Positions 42,240 through 52,358 are shown, counted from the stretch's first letter. The stretch is 64,000 nt of DNA from Clostridia bacterium (GCA_017461475.1 JAFTXX010000044.1:1-64000), one strand, 5' to 3'. Numbers and translations are program-made. The notes: generated from the letters alone by a model not told the origin.

Positions 42240-43187
42240 ATGTCAAACAAAACGGCAGCGGCAAAGCCGGTTAACAAAAAAGACATGAGTAAGCTTCAGT
42301 GGACCTGGAAAGAAATGAAGAAGAATAAAACGGGTTATCTTATGATTGCGCCCTTTATGATTCTGTTCTTCATATTCACTGTTTGGCCTGTCTTTTTGTC
42401 GATAGTTCTCAGCTTTACCGACTTTAACCTCTTGGAAATGCCTAATTTCCTCGGACTTGACAACTACATCCGACTCTTCCTCGACGACGATGTATTCCTT
42501 CTCGCGGCACAGAACACGCTTATCTTCGCGTGCATCACGGGACCTGTTTCCTACATTCTGTCGCTTCTCATTGCGTGGTTTATTAACGAACTCGGTCCCA
42601 AACTTCGTTCGGTAGTAACACTTATCTTCTACGCACCTTCCATTTCGGGCTCGGTTTACCTCGTATGGCAGACGCTTTTCAGCTCTGACTCTTACGGTTG
42701 GGTAAACGGTACGCTCCTCAACCTCGGACTTGTTGACGACGCTATTCTGTGGTTCCAGGATGCGGACTATGTAATGCCCCTTTGTATCGTAGTTGCTCTT
42801 TGGACTTCACTCGGTACAGCGTTCCTGTCATTTATCGCGGGTCTTCAGAACGTACCGCGTCACCTCTACGAAGCAGGTGCAGTTGACGGCATTAAGAACC
42901 GTTGGCAGGAATTTTGGTACATCACTCTTCCTTACATGAAGCCTCAGCTTATGTTCGGTGCGGTGCTTTCCATCACTCAGTCTTTCGGCTTCGGTGCAAT
43001 TGTTACCGCGCTCTGCGGCTTCCCGTCCGTTGACTATGCGGCGCACACCATCATGCATCACCTTGATGACTACGGCGGACAGCGCTATGAGATGGGTTAT
43101 GCATCGGCTATAGCGGTTATACTCTTCGTTGTAATGATAACCGCGAACACATTAATAAAGAAAGGATTATCGAAGATAGGACAGTAA
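42240..43187 (+). CDS. sugar ABC transporter permease (MalF/UgpA type)
   Basis: 315 residues with six membrane helices. The first follows GYLMIAPFMILFFIFTVWP. The ATPase-contact EAA loop reads EAGAVDGIKNRWQEFWYITL near residue 216. The basic N-terminus is cytoplasmic. It pairs with the MalG-type permease encoded one base after its stop. No ATPase gene is in the operon; family 1 sugar importers in Firmicutes often share an MsmX-like ATPase. AAAGGAGAG precedes the start. Confidence 0.92.
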   Translation: MSNKTAAAKPVNKKDMSKLQWTWKEMKKNKTGYLMIAPFMILFFIFTVWPVFLSIVLSFTDFNLLEMPNFLGLDNYIRLFLDDDVFLLAAQNTLIFACITGPVSYILSLLIAWFINELGPKLRSVVTLIFYAPSISGSVYLVWQTLFSSDSYGWVNGTLLNLGLVDDAILWFQDADYVMPLCIVVALWTSLGTAFLSFIAGLQNVPRHLYEAGAVDGIKNRWQEFWYITLPYMKPQLMFGAVLSITQSFGFGAIVTALCGFPSVDYAAHTIMHHLDDYGGQRYEMGYASAIAVILFVVMITANTLIKKGLSKIGQ

Positions 43188-43188
43188 T

Positions 43189-44061
43189 ATGGCTAAATTA
43201 AGAACGCGTAAACATAAAGTTGTCCTCAGCCGCGGTGCAGGCGGAGACTTCGGCATTAATCTTTTCCTCGTACTTATGGGAACCTTTATGTTCCTGCCGA
43301 TGTACTATGTTATAGCACAGTCTCTCAAGCCTCTCGATGAGCTTTGGATGTTCCCTCCGAGATTCTATGTTGAAAGCCCCACGTTTTCAAACTTCGGAGA
43401 CCTCTTCACTCTTATGAGTGAAAACTATGTACCTTTCTCGAGATACATATTCAATACCGTATTCGTATCGGTTGTAGGTACTTTCGGTAACCTGCTTTGC
43501 TCCTCTATGGCAGCATATTCGCTTGCAAAGCTTAACTTCCCCGGAAGAAAGTTCTTCTTCCAGCTGGTCGTAACCTCCCTTATGTTCCACCAGACGGTTA
43601 CCGCTATTGCAAACTTCCTTACCATGAGTACCCTTCATTGGCTCGACTCTTATCTTGCTATCATCGTTCCCGCATTCTGTACTTCCATGGGTCTTTACCT
43701 TATGAAGCAGTTTATGGAGACCGGTGTATCAAATGAAGTTCTCGAAAGCTCACGTCTTGACGGCGCAAGCGAGTTTAAAACATTCTGGACCATCGCAATG
43801 CCTATGGTAAGACCCGCGGTGCTCACTCTTATGATTGAGACTTTCAAGAGCCTTTGGAACTCGGGCAACTCTATTTACATCTATTCGGAGCAGCTCAAGA
43901 CCTTCAACTATGCGATCAATCAGATAGTCACCGGCGGTATCGCCCGTGCGGGTGTCGGCGCGGCTGCAACCGTTATTATGATGATAGTTCCTATCACAGT
44001 ATTTATTATCTGCCAGAGCAATGTCATTGAGACCATGGGCTCGAGCGGTATGAAGGATTAA
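43189..44061 (+). CDS. sugar ABC transporter permease (MalG/UgpE type)
   Basis: 290 residues with six membrane helices. The helix pair after GGDFGINLFLVLMGTFMFLP and the region LPMYYVIAQSLKPLDEL are typical of MalG-like partners. The EAA loop is ESSRLDGASEFKTFWTIAMP near residue 185. The gene begins one base after the previous stop, showing close coupling. Together the two form the first importer channel of the operon. Confidence 0.92.
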   Translation: MAKLRTRKHKVVLSRGAGGDFGINLFLVLMGTFMFLPMYYVIAQSLKPLDELWMFPPRFYVESPTFSNFGDLFTLMSENYVPFSRYIFNTVFVSVVGTFGNLLCSSMAAYSLAKLNFPGRKFFFQLVVTSLMFHQTVTAIANFLTMSTLHWLDSYLAIIVPAFCTSMGLYLMKQFMETGVSNEVLESSRLDGASEFKTFWTIAMPMVRPAVLTLMIETFKSLWNSGNSIYIYSEQLKTFNYAINQIVTGGIARAGVGAAATVIMMIVPITVFIICQSNVIETMGSSGMKD

Positions 44062-44073
44062 GGAGGTATATAT

Positions 44074-46245
44074 ATGAAGAATTTTGTAAGAATACTCCTT
44101 ATTTCTCTCGCGCTTGTGATGGCACTTTCGCCTATTGTCGGCGCTATTGAGCCTTATACCACATATACCTACGCTAAAGACGGTACACCCCGTCAGTCGC
44201 CTACGGTATATGCTCCCGTAAGAAACGTTGACTCTGCTTATATGGGTCTTGAAACTCCTCTCAGCGACCCCCGCGATATACACGTTGATGAAAACGGTAA
44301 TGTTTATATCGTTGATATGGGTAACGACCGCGTTGTAGTTCTCGACCAGAACTATGCGGTAAAGTTCATCATCAAGGACTTCGTTAACAACAACGGTGTT
44401 CCGGATGAATTTACAAATCCTCAGGGTATCTTCGTTGACGACGAGAACATCTACGTCTGCGATACCGACGCAAACCGTCTCGTTATCTTCGACCTTGAAG
44501 GTAACTTTGAGAGAATTTTGGGCAGACCTACAAGCGCACTCTTCGGCGAAGATTCCATCTACAAGCCGATTGCTGTTGCGGTTGACCAGTATGACCGAAT
44601 TTTCGTAATTTCGTCTTCTAACTACCAGGGCGTTATCGTTCTCACCGAGGACGGACAGTTCACCGGCTTTATCGGTGCTCAGGCAGTTACATACGACGCA
44701 TGGGACATCATCTGGAGAGCATTCCAGACAGAAGAGCAGAGAAAGAACTCCGCTCGGAACATCCCTACCGAGTATAACAACATCACCGTTGATGAGGACG
44801 GCTTCATTTTCGTAACCTCTTCCAACATCACTGCGGCTAACCAGTACTCTCAGCTCAGAAGTAAGTCGGATAAGTATTCTCCTGTAAGAAAACTTAACGC
44901 GGCGGGCGATGAGATCATGAAGCGTCTCGGTTACTTCTCCCCCTCGGGTGAAGTTAATGTTACCCGTGACAATCTTTCCCGTATCGTTGACGTTGCGGTA
45001 GGCCCCGAAAAGACATGGTCCATTATCGATGACAAGCGTCAGAAGGTATACACCTACGACGACAACGGTAACCTTCTCTTTGCTTTCGGTGACGCAGGTT
45101 CACAGCTTGGTAACCTCACCAACATTGAGGCTATTACATATCAGAACGTCCTCACCGACGATGTAGAGGAAAGAGAAATTGACGGCGAGATCATTTACGA
45201 GCCTGTATATGAATACTACATGCTCCTTCTCGATAAGAGCGACAACCTCTTTACCGTTTATAAGCGTACCGAATACGGCGACAGCCTCGTTCAGGCGCTC
45301 GCATACGAAAACGACCGTGAGTTTGACCTCGCTATCGACCAGTGGAAAGAAGTTCTCACAAGAAACTCCAACTTTGACCTCGCTTATATCGGTATCGGCC
45401 GCTCCTACTACAATGCGGGCGAATACGATGAAGCAATGGAATACTACAAAGCTGCATACGACACCTCGAACTATTCCAACGCTTTCAAGGAAGTACGTAA
45501 GCAGTGGATCGAAGACCACTTCATTTGGATTCCTATTGTAATTATCGCGTTTGTATTCCTTTGGGGTAAATTCTCCAAGTATTACAAGAAGAAGAACAAG
45601 GACACTGCTCTCAAGGTCGGTAAGAAGACCTACTGGGAAGAACTCCTCTATGCTTTCCACCTCATTTTCCACCCGTTCGACGGTTTCTGGGATTTGAAGC
45701 ATGAAAAGCGCGGTTCGGTTCGTGCGGCTACTACCATTCTCGGTATTGCAATTGTTGCGTTCTACTACAACTCTATCGGACGCGGCTATATCATGAACCC
45801 CACAAACGAGTATTCCACCATCTTCAATCAGGCGGTATCTCTTGTGCTTCCTCTTGCACTTTGGGTAGTTGCAAACTGGTGTCTCACCACACTGTTTGAA
45901 GGCGAAGGCAGTCTTAAGGATGTTTATGTTGCATCCTGCTACTCGCTCTTCCCGCTCGTTCTTACCCTTATCCCCGCAACTCTCGCATCCAACGTTGTTC
46001 TTGCAGACGAGACAGGCATCATCAACATGCTTGTTACCATCGGTTACATCTGGACTCTCGGACTTATTTTCTTCGGTTCGCAGACAACACATGACTACAC
46101 AATGGGCAAGAACCTTATTATGACAGTTGCCTCTATCCTGGGTATGGCTATCGTAATGTTTATCGGTATCCTCTTCACCAGCCTTATCGGCAACATGGTA
46201 TCTTTCGTAACCAACATTATTGTTGAGTTGCAGTACAGATTTTAG
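44074..46245 (+). CDS. NHL-propeller / TPR / Yip1-like membrane protein
   Basis: 723 residues. A signal peptide or anchor (about 1-25) leads to an extracytoplasmic six-blade NHL-type propeller (about 60-400): SDPRDIHVDENGNVYIVDM, NPQGIFVDDENIYVCDTD, KPIAVAVDQYDRIFVISSS. A TPR-like helical pair follows (about 415-470, with IGIGRSYYNAGEYDEAMEYY). A membrane helix sits at about 488-505, then a basic cytoplasmic loop. The end is a Yip1-like membrane domain of about five helices (545-723). Proteins of this mixed type sit in the same operons as DUF5696 proteins and sugar permeases in other Firmicutes. A sensing or gating role at the transporter is inference. Confidence 0.82.
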   Translation: MKNFVRILLISLALVMALSPIVGAIEPYTTYTYAKDGTPRQSPTVYAPVRNVDSAYMGLETPLSDPRDIHVDENGNVYIVDMGNDRVVVLDQNYAVKFIIKDFVNNNGVPDEFTNPQGIFVDDENIYVCDTDANRLVIFDLEGNFERILGRPTSALFGEDSIYKPIAVAVDQYDRIFVISSSNYQGVIVLTEDGQFTGFIGAQAVTYDAWDIIWRAFQTEEQRKNSARNIPTEYNNITVDEDGFIFVTSSNITAANQYSQLRSKSDKYSPVRKLNAAGDEIMKRLGYFSPSGEVNVTRDNLSRIVDVAVGPEKTWSIIDDKRQKVYTYDDNGNLLFAFGDAGSQLGNLTNIEAITYQNVLTDDVEEREIDGEIIYEPVYEYYMLLLDKSDNLFTVYKRTEYGDSLVQALAYENDREFDLAIDQWKEVLTRNSNFDLAYIGIGRSYYNAGEYDEAMEYYKAAYDTSNYSNAFKEVRKQWIEDHFIWIPIVIIAFVFLWGKFSKYYKKKNKDTALKVGKKTYWEELLYAFHLIFHPFDGFWDLKHEKRGSVRAATTILGIAIVAFYYNSIGRGYIMNPTNEYSTIFNQAVSLVLPLALWVVANWCLTTLFEGEGSLKDVYVASCYSLFPLVLTLIPATLASNVVLADETGIINMLVTIGYIWTLGLIFFGSQTTHDYTMGKNLIMTVASILGMAIVMFIGILFTSLIGNMVSFVTNIIVELQYRF

Positions 46246-46262
46246 AAAGGAGTGTAATAAGA

Positions 46263-49200
46263 ATGAAAAAGTTAATATCACTGTTATTGGCACTCCTTAT
46301 TGTTGCTACAACCGTTCCGGTTGCATTTGCTGCTGAGGAAGAAGCAAATGCCAAGGTTATAGCGGAGGTAATTTCCTCTGATGAAACCGCCGCAACATCT
46401 AACACCGTTGTAAAGGCAGAGGTTACTCTTACCGGTGACGAGGATTATACCACCCTCGCATATGACACCGAGGAAGAGAAACTTGCTACAATGGACCGCA
46501 TGCTTTCTATGCATGGCTACGAACTTTATGTTCAGCCCCACACCGCAGAGATTGCAGTGAAGCATGTTGCGACAGGCCAGCTCATGTTCTCCAACCCCTA
46601 CGACGTAGCAAAGTCCAAGGGTACAACTTCTACAAAGGAAAAACTCCTTTCGCAGATAGTTATCAGTTACACAGACAACGGTGTTGCCAAGGAGTACAAC
46701 TCCTATACCGACGCTGTTCTTCTCAATCAGGTTAACGTTGAGCAGATTAAGAACGGTGTGCGCGTAGAGTACACCATCGGTCGTGCGGATGCAAACTACC
46801 TTGTTCCCCGCATGATTTCGGTTGACCGTCTTGAAAGTCAGATTCTTGAAAAGATTGACAAGAGCGAGCACGCTTTCGAGTATAACAAACTCTTCTCTTT
46901 CTATCAGATTTATGACCCTAACGACAAGACACAGGCTGATACCGTTATCCAGGATATGTACAATAAGTATCCCGTAACTAAGACCGGTATGGCAGTTTAT
47001 GTTCTTGCTTCGGATATCAAGAACCGTGAGCTTGCACAGCTTGAAGGTTACATCAAGGAGTGGGCACCCGATTATTCCTACGACGAGATGGAATATGACC
47101 ATACCATGACTCAGTATGTTTCCAACACTCTGAGCACTCCCGTATTCAGACTTGCTATCGAGTACACCCTCACCGAGGACGGACTTGAGGCAACTCTTCC
47201 CGCAAACGGTATCCGTTTCGACGAAACGCTTTACACTCTTGAAAGCATCACCATGCTTCCGTTTATGGGTGCAGGTATGTACACCAATGACGGTTACACC
47301 TTCATTCCCGACGGCAGCGGCGCGCTGATGGAGTTTGGCGATTTCACCGAAAAGAACACTGCAATTTCGGGTACGGTTTACGGCACTGACTTTGCATATC
47401 AGACTATTGAAGGCTCTGCTAACCAGGATACGATGCGCATGCCCGTATTCGGTCTTCGTGAGACTGCACAAAAGCCTGTTTACGAGTGGCAGACCGAAAC
47501 TTACCTTGATGAAGAGGCTGTTATCGATCCCGCAACCGGTACAGCACTTCTCGACGAGGAAGGCAACAAGGTTACCGAAACTGTTGAAAAGACCCGTGAG
47601 GTAAAGGTTCAGGTCGACACATTGACCGAAGACCGCGGTTACTTTGCAATCATTACCGAGGGCGATGCGCTCGCTAAGATTACTGCAAAGCATGAAAATC
47701 AGCTTCACGATTACAACACCGCACAGATCTCCTTCAATCCGAGACCTAAGGACTCTTATGTTCTTGCAGACTCTCTCTCGGTTGGTTCCACCAGCGAGAT
47801 CGAGGTCGTTTCTGAGCGTAAGTATGTAGGTAACTACACTATCAAGTATTACATGTTGCTTGATGATACTCTCGCTGAGGAAAACGGCGTTGAGGATTAC
47901 TACGAGACCTCTTGGATGGGCATGGCTGAAATCTACCGTGATTATCTCACAGAGACAGGCGCGCTTACTCCTCTTACCGATGAAGACGTAAGTGACGACA
48001 TTCCGCTTTACATCGAGACTTTCGGTGCTACCGAGACTATCGAAAAGGTTATGTCCGTTCCTACCACCGTTTCAAAGTCGCTCACAAGCTTTGCCGATAT
48101 CATCACAATGTTTGATGAACTCACCGAAGCAGGTGTTGGCAACATCGACTTCAAGCTTACAGGTTATGCAAACGGCGGTATGTACGCAACCGTTCCTTAC
48201 AAACTCAAGTGGGAAAAGGCAGTCGGCGGCAATGCCGGCTACGAAGAGCTCGTTGCATACGCAAACGAGAAGGGCTTCGGCATTTACCCCGATTTCGACT
48301 TTTCCTATGTAAACCGTCAGGAAAACTTTGACGGTCTCAGCCTTGATAAGCACATTGTCAAGACCATTGACAACCGTTATTCTTCTTACCGTGAATATGA
48401 CGCATCGCTTCAGGCATATGTGTCCTACTTCACACTCTGCGTATCTCCTTCCGCATACGAGACTTTCTTTGAAAAGTTCTCCGAGAAGTACGCAAAGTAT
48501 GACAACACATCCATTTCCGTTGCAACTCTCGGCAGTGCGCTCAACTCCGACTTTGACGAGGATGACCCGTACAACCGTGATGACTCTAAGGATATCACCG
48601 TTGACTTTTTTGCAACCCTCGCAGAGAACATGGGTAGCGTGATGACCGAAAAGGCAAACGTTTACACATGGCAGTATGTTGACAAGATTCTCAACGTATC
48701 TCTCCAGAGTAGCCGTTCGCTCTATGCAAGCGCGACCGTTCCTTTCATGGGCGTTGTGCTCCACGGCTCCGTTGAGTTTGCAGGCACTCCCATCAACATG
48801 GCGGGTGACATTGATTACGAAATCCTCAGAGCTATTGAAAGCGGCGCGGGAATGTACTGCATACTTTCCTACGACAACACCGAGCTTCTCAAAGAGAATT
48901 TCGACCTCAGCTCAAACTACTCTGTAAGATACGACTTCTGGAAAGATAAGATCGTTGATTACTACAATGTTCTCAACGACGCTATCGGCGATCTCCAGAC
49001 CGAGACCATTGTTGGTCACGAGTTTATCATCGGTGAGCGCGTTCCCTCCGAGGCAGAAACTCTTGCTGACATTATCGCGGCTGATGAGCAGGCGGTAGCA
49101 GACGCGGCTGCGGCAGACGAAGCTGCAAGAAAGGCCGTAATGGCAGAGCTGCGTGAGCAGTATGAGGCAGGTAAGATTCCCGCAGGTAAGGACATTGATA

Positions 49201-49409
49201 TCTCCACCTATGTTGCTCCCGAAGCCGAGGAAGAGGAAAGCACCGGCTATGAGTACACCAAGTACACATCCGATGACCATCAGATCGTACTTGTTACATA
49301 CTCGGACGGCACATCCTTCATCCTCAACTATAACGATTTTGAGATTACAACAGTTGTAGACGGCACCACTTACACAGTTGGCGGCTACGGCTTTGTGAAA
49401 ATTAACTAA
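46263..49409 (+). CDS. large secreted protein, DUF5696 type
   Basis: 1048 residues with a signal peptide MKKLISLLLALLIVATTVPVAFA. The N-terminal third is beta-rich (PHTAEIAVKHVATGQLMFSN). The centre (about residues 570-880) reads like a TIM barrel: DDIPLYIETFGATE, GVGNIDFKLTGYANGGMY, ANEKGFGIYPDFDFSYVN and LHGSVEFAGTPINMAGD, with many candidate acidic residues. The last 130 residues have an Ala/Glu helix and a beta-rich tail. The order and context match the uncharacterised DUF5696 family. A glycosidase-like role is inference from the barrel-like motifs. No lipobox, sortase or SLH anchor is visible. AGAAAGGAGTG precedes the start. Confidence 0.8.
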   Translation: MKKLISLLLALLIVATTVPVAFAAEEEANAKVIAEVISSDETAATSNTVVKAEVTLTGDEDYTTLAYDTEEEKLATMDRMLSMHGYELYVQPHTAEIAVKHVATGQLMFSNPYDVAKSKGTTSTKEKLLSQIVISYTDNGVAKEYNSYTDAVLLNQVNVEQIKNGVRVEYTIGRADANYLVPRMISVDRLESQILEKIDKSEHAFEYNKLFSFYQIYDPNDKTQADTVIQDMYNKYPVTKTGMAVYVLASDIKNRELAQLEGYIKEWAPDYSYDEMEYDHTMTQYVSNTLSTPVFRLAIEYTLTEDGLEATLPANGIRFDETLYTLESITMLPFMGAGMYTNDGYTFIPDGSGALMEFGDFTEKNTAISGTVYGTDFAYQTIEGSANQDTMRMPVFGLRETAQKPVYEWQTETYLDEEAVIDPATGTALLDEEGNKVTETVEKTREVKVQVDTLTEDRGYFAIITEGDALAKITAKHENQLHDYNTAQISFNPRPKDSYVLADSLSVGSTSEIEVVSERKYVGNYTIKYYMLLDDTLAEENGVEDYYETSWMGMAEIYRDYLTETGALTPLTDEDVSDDIPLYIETFGATETIEKVMSVPTTVSKSLTSFADIITMFDELTEAGVGNIDFKLTGYANGGMYATVPYKLKWEKAVGGNAGYEELVAYANEKGFGIYPDFDFSYVNRQENFDGLSLDKHIVKTIDNRYSSYREYDASLQAYVSYFTLCVSPSAYETFFEKFSEKYAKYDNTSISVATLGSALNSDFDEDDPYNRDDSKDITVDFFATLAENMGSVMTEKANVYTWQYVDKILNVSLQSSRSLYASATVPFMGVVLHGSVEFAGTPINMAGDIDYEILRAIESGAGMYCILSYDNTELLKENFDLSSNYSVRYDFWKDKIVDYYNVLNDAIGDLQTETIVGHEFIIGERVPSEAETLADIIAADEQAVADAAAADEAARKAVMAELREQYEAGKIPAGKDIDISTYVAPEAEEEESTGYEYTKYTSDDHQIVLVTYSDGTSFILNYNDFEITTVVDGTTYTVGGYGFVKIN

Positions 49410-49423
49410 GGAGGGAAGAAAAA

Positions 49424-50404
49424 ATGAATAATACTAAAGTTGCTTCTTCTGCTCCTAAGAGAAGACGCGCGGCATCGCTTGATAAGCGTAAGGCTAAAGC
49501 GGGTTGGGTGTTTGTTGCACCGTTCGTAATCGGATTTATTCTGATCTACCTGCCCATTATCGTTGACTCTATAAAGTTCAGCTTTTGCGAAATTCAGACC
49601 ATCATCAACCCCATGGGCGGCAGCGGCGGTTATTCGCTTACGTTTGTCGGACTTGAAAACTACAAAGCCGCACTCTTTGAAGATGCAGACTATGTAAAGA
49701 CGCTTATCTCGGGTATTCAGCAGTTGATTTTGGAAGTTCCTTCTATCATCATCTTCTCGCTGTTTATCGCGGTGCTTCTCAACGATAAGATTGCGGGCCG
49801 TGCGGCATTCCGTGCAATTCTGTTCGTTCCCGTTATTCTTTCAACCGGTCTTATCGAGTCCATTGACGCGTCCAACAACCTTATGGAGTTCATGGACGCT
49901 TCCGAGGGCGGTATCAATGATGGTACAGGTCAAAGCACAGCGGCTCAGCTTTCCGCTGCCATTGACCTTGAGGCTCTCTTTGCCAACATGAAGATAGGTA
50001 CAGAGCTTGTACAGTACGTTGCAAGTGCAGTTGACAGTATCTCCGATATTGTCAGCCGCTCGGGCGTACAGATACTTATCTTCCTTGCAGGTCTTCAGTC
50101 TATTTCTCCCGCAATTTACGAGTCCTGCCGTATGGACGGCGCAACCACTTGGGAAACATTCTGGAAGATTACTTTCCCGATGATTTCTCCTATGATTCTG
50201 GTTAACGCGGTTTATACAATTATCGACGCATTTACTTCTGAATCAAACCAGGTAATGCAGCTTATCGACTCTGTTTACGGCCAGCCCGGCGGTAACGTTC
50301 TCAGCGCGGCAATGTCTTGGATGTACTTCCTTGTAGTTATCCTTATCCTTGCGGCAGTCAGCGGTATCATGTCGGCGTTCGTATTCTACCAGAGAAGAGA
50401 CTGA
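49424..50404 (+). CDS. sugar ABC transporter permease, second pair (MalF type)
   Basis: 326 residues with six membrane helices. The first is AGWVFVAPFVIGFILIYLP after a basic N-terminus. A loop of about 60 residues between helices (DASEGGINDGTGQSTAAQLS) is longer than usual. The EAA loop is ESCRMDGATTWETFWKITFP near residue 236. It is preceded by AAGGAGGGAAG and forms a second MalF/MalG pair with the next gene. A second channel in an operon with only one binding protein is unusual. Confidence 0.92.
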   Translation: MNNTKVASSAPKRRRAASLDKRKAKAGWVFVAPFVIGFILIYLPIIVDSIKFSFCEIQTIINPMGGSGGYSLTFVGLENYKAALFEDADYVKTLISGIQQLILEVPSIIIFSLFIAVLLNDKIAGRAAFRAILFVPVILSTGLIESIDASNNLMEFMDASEGGINDGTGQSTAAQLSAAIDLEALFANMKIGTELVQYVASAVDSISDIVSRSGVQILIFLAGLQSISPAIYESCRMDGATTWETFWKITFPMISPMILVNAVYTIIDAFTSESNQVMQLIDSVYGQPGGNVLSAAMSWMYFLVVILILAAVSGIMSAFVFYQRRD

Positions 50405-50420
50405 GAAAGGAGGAGTAATA

Positions 50421-51470
50421 ATGAATTCACAACCCACCATTAAAAAGGAAACAAAGAATAAGATTCGCGTTGAATTTGACCGTACTCCTCTGAAGGACAG
50501 ACTTAAAGCGAAGTTCGGCAATATGTCGTTCTATACCGACATTGTTTGGTATCTCTTCCGCTTTATCATCCTGCTCGGTGTATCTTACATCGTGCTCTAT
50601 CCCTTCTTTACAAAGATTGCGGCATCATTTATGAGCCCCGATGACTTCATCGACGTAACGGTAATGCTTATCCCTAAGTATCCGTCGCTCGACCAGTATA
50701 AGTACATATTCCTCGAAAACGAGTATGTCAAGGCGTTCTTCAACACTCTTTCACTTTCACTTATCTCTGCTATTTTGCAGACATTCGTATCCTGCCTTGT
50801 AGGTTACGGTCTTGCTAAGTTTAAGTTCAAGGGCAACGCGCTTGTCATGGGTGCGGTAATCCTCACCATGGTAGTACCTCACGGTACAGTTTACCTCTCG
50901 ATGTTCATGGAATTCAGATACTTCGATTTGTTCAAGCTTTTCGGACTTTTGGATTTCGCAGGCTATGAGGGTATCATTAAGGCACTCACGGGTAATACCA
51001 TCCAGCTTACGGGTACATTCTGGCCTATGGTCATTCTCTCAATCACGGGTCTTGCGTTCAAGAACGGTCTGTACGTATTTATGATGCGTCAGTTCTTCCG
51101 CGGCGTTCCCGATGAACTTGAGGAAAGTGCATATATCGACGGCTCGGGTACATTCCGTACCTTCCTTCAGATCATCATTCCGCTTTCCGTGCCTATGATG
51201 ATTACTATATTCCTGTTTGCCTTCTCATGGCAGTGGACTGACGATTTCTACACCGAAATGTTCATGTCCTCCAACAGAAGCCTCGTACTTATGCCCGACA
51301 TCGTTGCGGTTCCCAAGTCGCTCGAAACCTCTTATGCAGGTACCGAGCTCTACAATTCCGCGATTAATAATACCTGCGGTCTTATGATAATAATGCCGCT
51401 CGTAATTATGTACCTGTTCTGTCAGAGATACCTCGTTCAAGGTATTGAGCGTTCCGGTATCGTCGGTTAA
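50421..51470 (+). CDS. sugar ABC transporter permease, second pair (MalG type)
   Basis: 349 residues from the ATG at 50421, which follows AAAGGAGGAG; an upstream start at 50349 would overlap the previous gene without a ribosome site. Six membrane helices, with the MalG-type start LYPFFTKIAASFMSPDDFI. The EAA loop EESAYIDGSGTFRTFLQIII lies near residue 235. It is the last gene of the operon, followed by two terminators. Gaps of 14-19 bp through genes four to seven support one transcript. Confidence 0.92.
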   Translation: MNSQPTIKKETKNKIRVEFDRTPLKDRLKAKFGNMSFYTDIVWYLFRFIILLGVSYIVLYPFFTKIAASFMSPDDFIDVTVMLIPKYPSLDQYKYIFLENEYVKAFFNTLSLSLISAILQTFVSCLVGYGLAKFKFKGNALVMGAVILTMVVPHGTVYLSMFMEFRYFDLFKLFGLLDFAGYEGIIKALTGNTIQLTGTFWPMVILSITGLAFKNGLYVFMMRQFFRGVPDELEESAYIDGSGTFRTFLQIIIPLSVPMMITIFLFAFSWQWTDDFYTEMFMSSNRSLVLMPDIVAVPKSLETSYAGTELYNSAINNTCGLMIIMPLVIMYLFCQRYLVQGIERSGIVG

Positions 51471-51482
51471 TTTCAAATTTCA

Positions 51483-51512
51483 AAAAATCTCCACCGAAAG
51501 GTGGAGATTTTT
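51483..51512 (+). terminator. terminator of the ABC operon
   Basis: AAAAATCTCCACC-GAAA-GGTGGAGATTTTT is a perfect stem with a T-run. Confidence 0.88.
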
Positions 51513-51524
51513 ATAGCGTGTCGA

Positions 51525-51557
51525 AAAAGGCTATTCGCATTGCGAATAGCCTTTTTA
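51525..51557. terminator. second terminator, mainly for the minus-strand araC gene
   Basis: AAAAAGGCTATTCGCA-TTGCGAATAGCCTTTTT is a perfect stem with A and T runs; it overlaps the stop codon of the araC-type gene. Confidence 0.85.
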
Positions 51558-52358
51558 TATAGTTTCCTTTTTTCCCGCTTTTGACGGGGGGAAGCCGAAC
51601 ATTTTTTTGTACATTTTATAAAAGCCCGAGTAGTTGCCGAAACCGAGTTCGGCGGCGGCTTGCACCGCGCCGGTGCCGCCCTCGATTTTGCGGTTGGCAA
51701 GTATAAGCTTTTGTTCCAAAATATAGCGGTGAGGGGAAATGTGAAGCTCGCGGGCGAAGATGTGCGAGAGGTATGACGGTGAAAGGTTTACCGCGAGTGC
51801 GACATCCTCTACCGTGGCGATACTGCTGATATTGGTGTTGATAAATCTTATCGCTTCAGTAATGACGGGGTGCACTGACGACGTTGTTGCGGCATGCTCG
51901 TATGCAGAAGTTTCGGCTTCGAGCAACACTTCGGTAAACACTGCGCGCAGGCGGAGCTCTCTTTTGTATGCGTCTTCGTTTATGTTTTCGCCGAGCTTTT
52001 CAAAAAGCGCGCACATTTCGTCAGTGGCGGGGAAGAGACAGATACTTTTCATCTTTTCGTCAATGAGTTTGCCGAGTGTCGGCACATCGGTGAAGTTGAA
52101 GACATAGCGGTGATAGTCTTCCTCGGCACCGTGTACCACAAAGGTGTGAAAACTCTCTTTTGGGATGATAACAACGGTGCGCGGAGAGAGGGGAGCGCGA
52201 AAAGAGTCCGAGATAAACTCGGCGTCGCCGCCTATAAATAAAAATATCTCATGGTACGGGTGAAATTCAAGTCCTATAATGTCGCGCATACCCTTTGCGT
52301 GCTTGAAAATTATGTCCTTTGAGCGAATATATTCCGCGAAAATATCAGAATGCTTCAA
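51555..52358 (-). CDS. AraC-family transcriptional regulator
   Basis: 267 residues. The N-terminal cupin part (about residues 15-95) includes GLEFHPYHEIFLFIGGDAEF. The C-terminal DNA-binding domain has two helix-turn-helix motifs, IATVEDVALAVNLSPSYLSHIF and the signature AAAELGFGNYSGFYKMYKKMFGFPPS. It lies between the ABC operon (convergent) and the kinase-aldolase operon (divergent), so it may control either or both. No CATTTTGA pair is seen in its own upstream region. Confidence 0.92.
   Translation of the reverse strand: MKHSDIFAEYIRSKDIIFKHAKGMRDIIGLEFHPYHEIFLFIGGDAEFISDSFRAPLSPRTVVIIPKESFHTFVVHGAEEDYHRYVFNFTDVPTLGKLIDEKMKSICLFPATDEMCALFEKLGENINEDAYKRELRLRAVFTEVLLEAETSAYEHAATTSSVHPVITEAIRFINTNISSIATVEDVALAVNLSPSYLSHIFARELHISPHRYILEQKLILANRKIEGGTGAVQAAAELGFGNYSGFYKMYKKMFGFPPSKAGKKETI

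Noticed and set aside
46284..47708. 474-residue frame on the minus strand
   Set aside because: It is a shadow of the DUF5696-type gene, Cys- and Val-rich as expected from reverse-complemented biased codons, with no ribosome site and no family resemblance.
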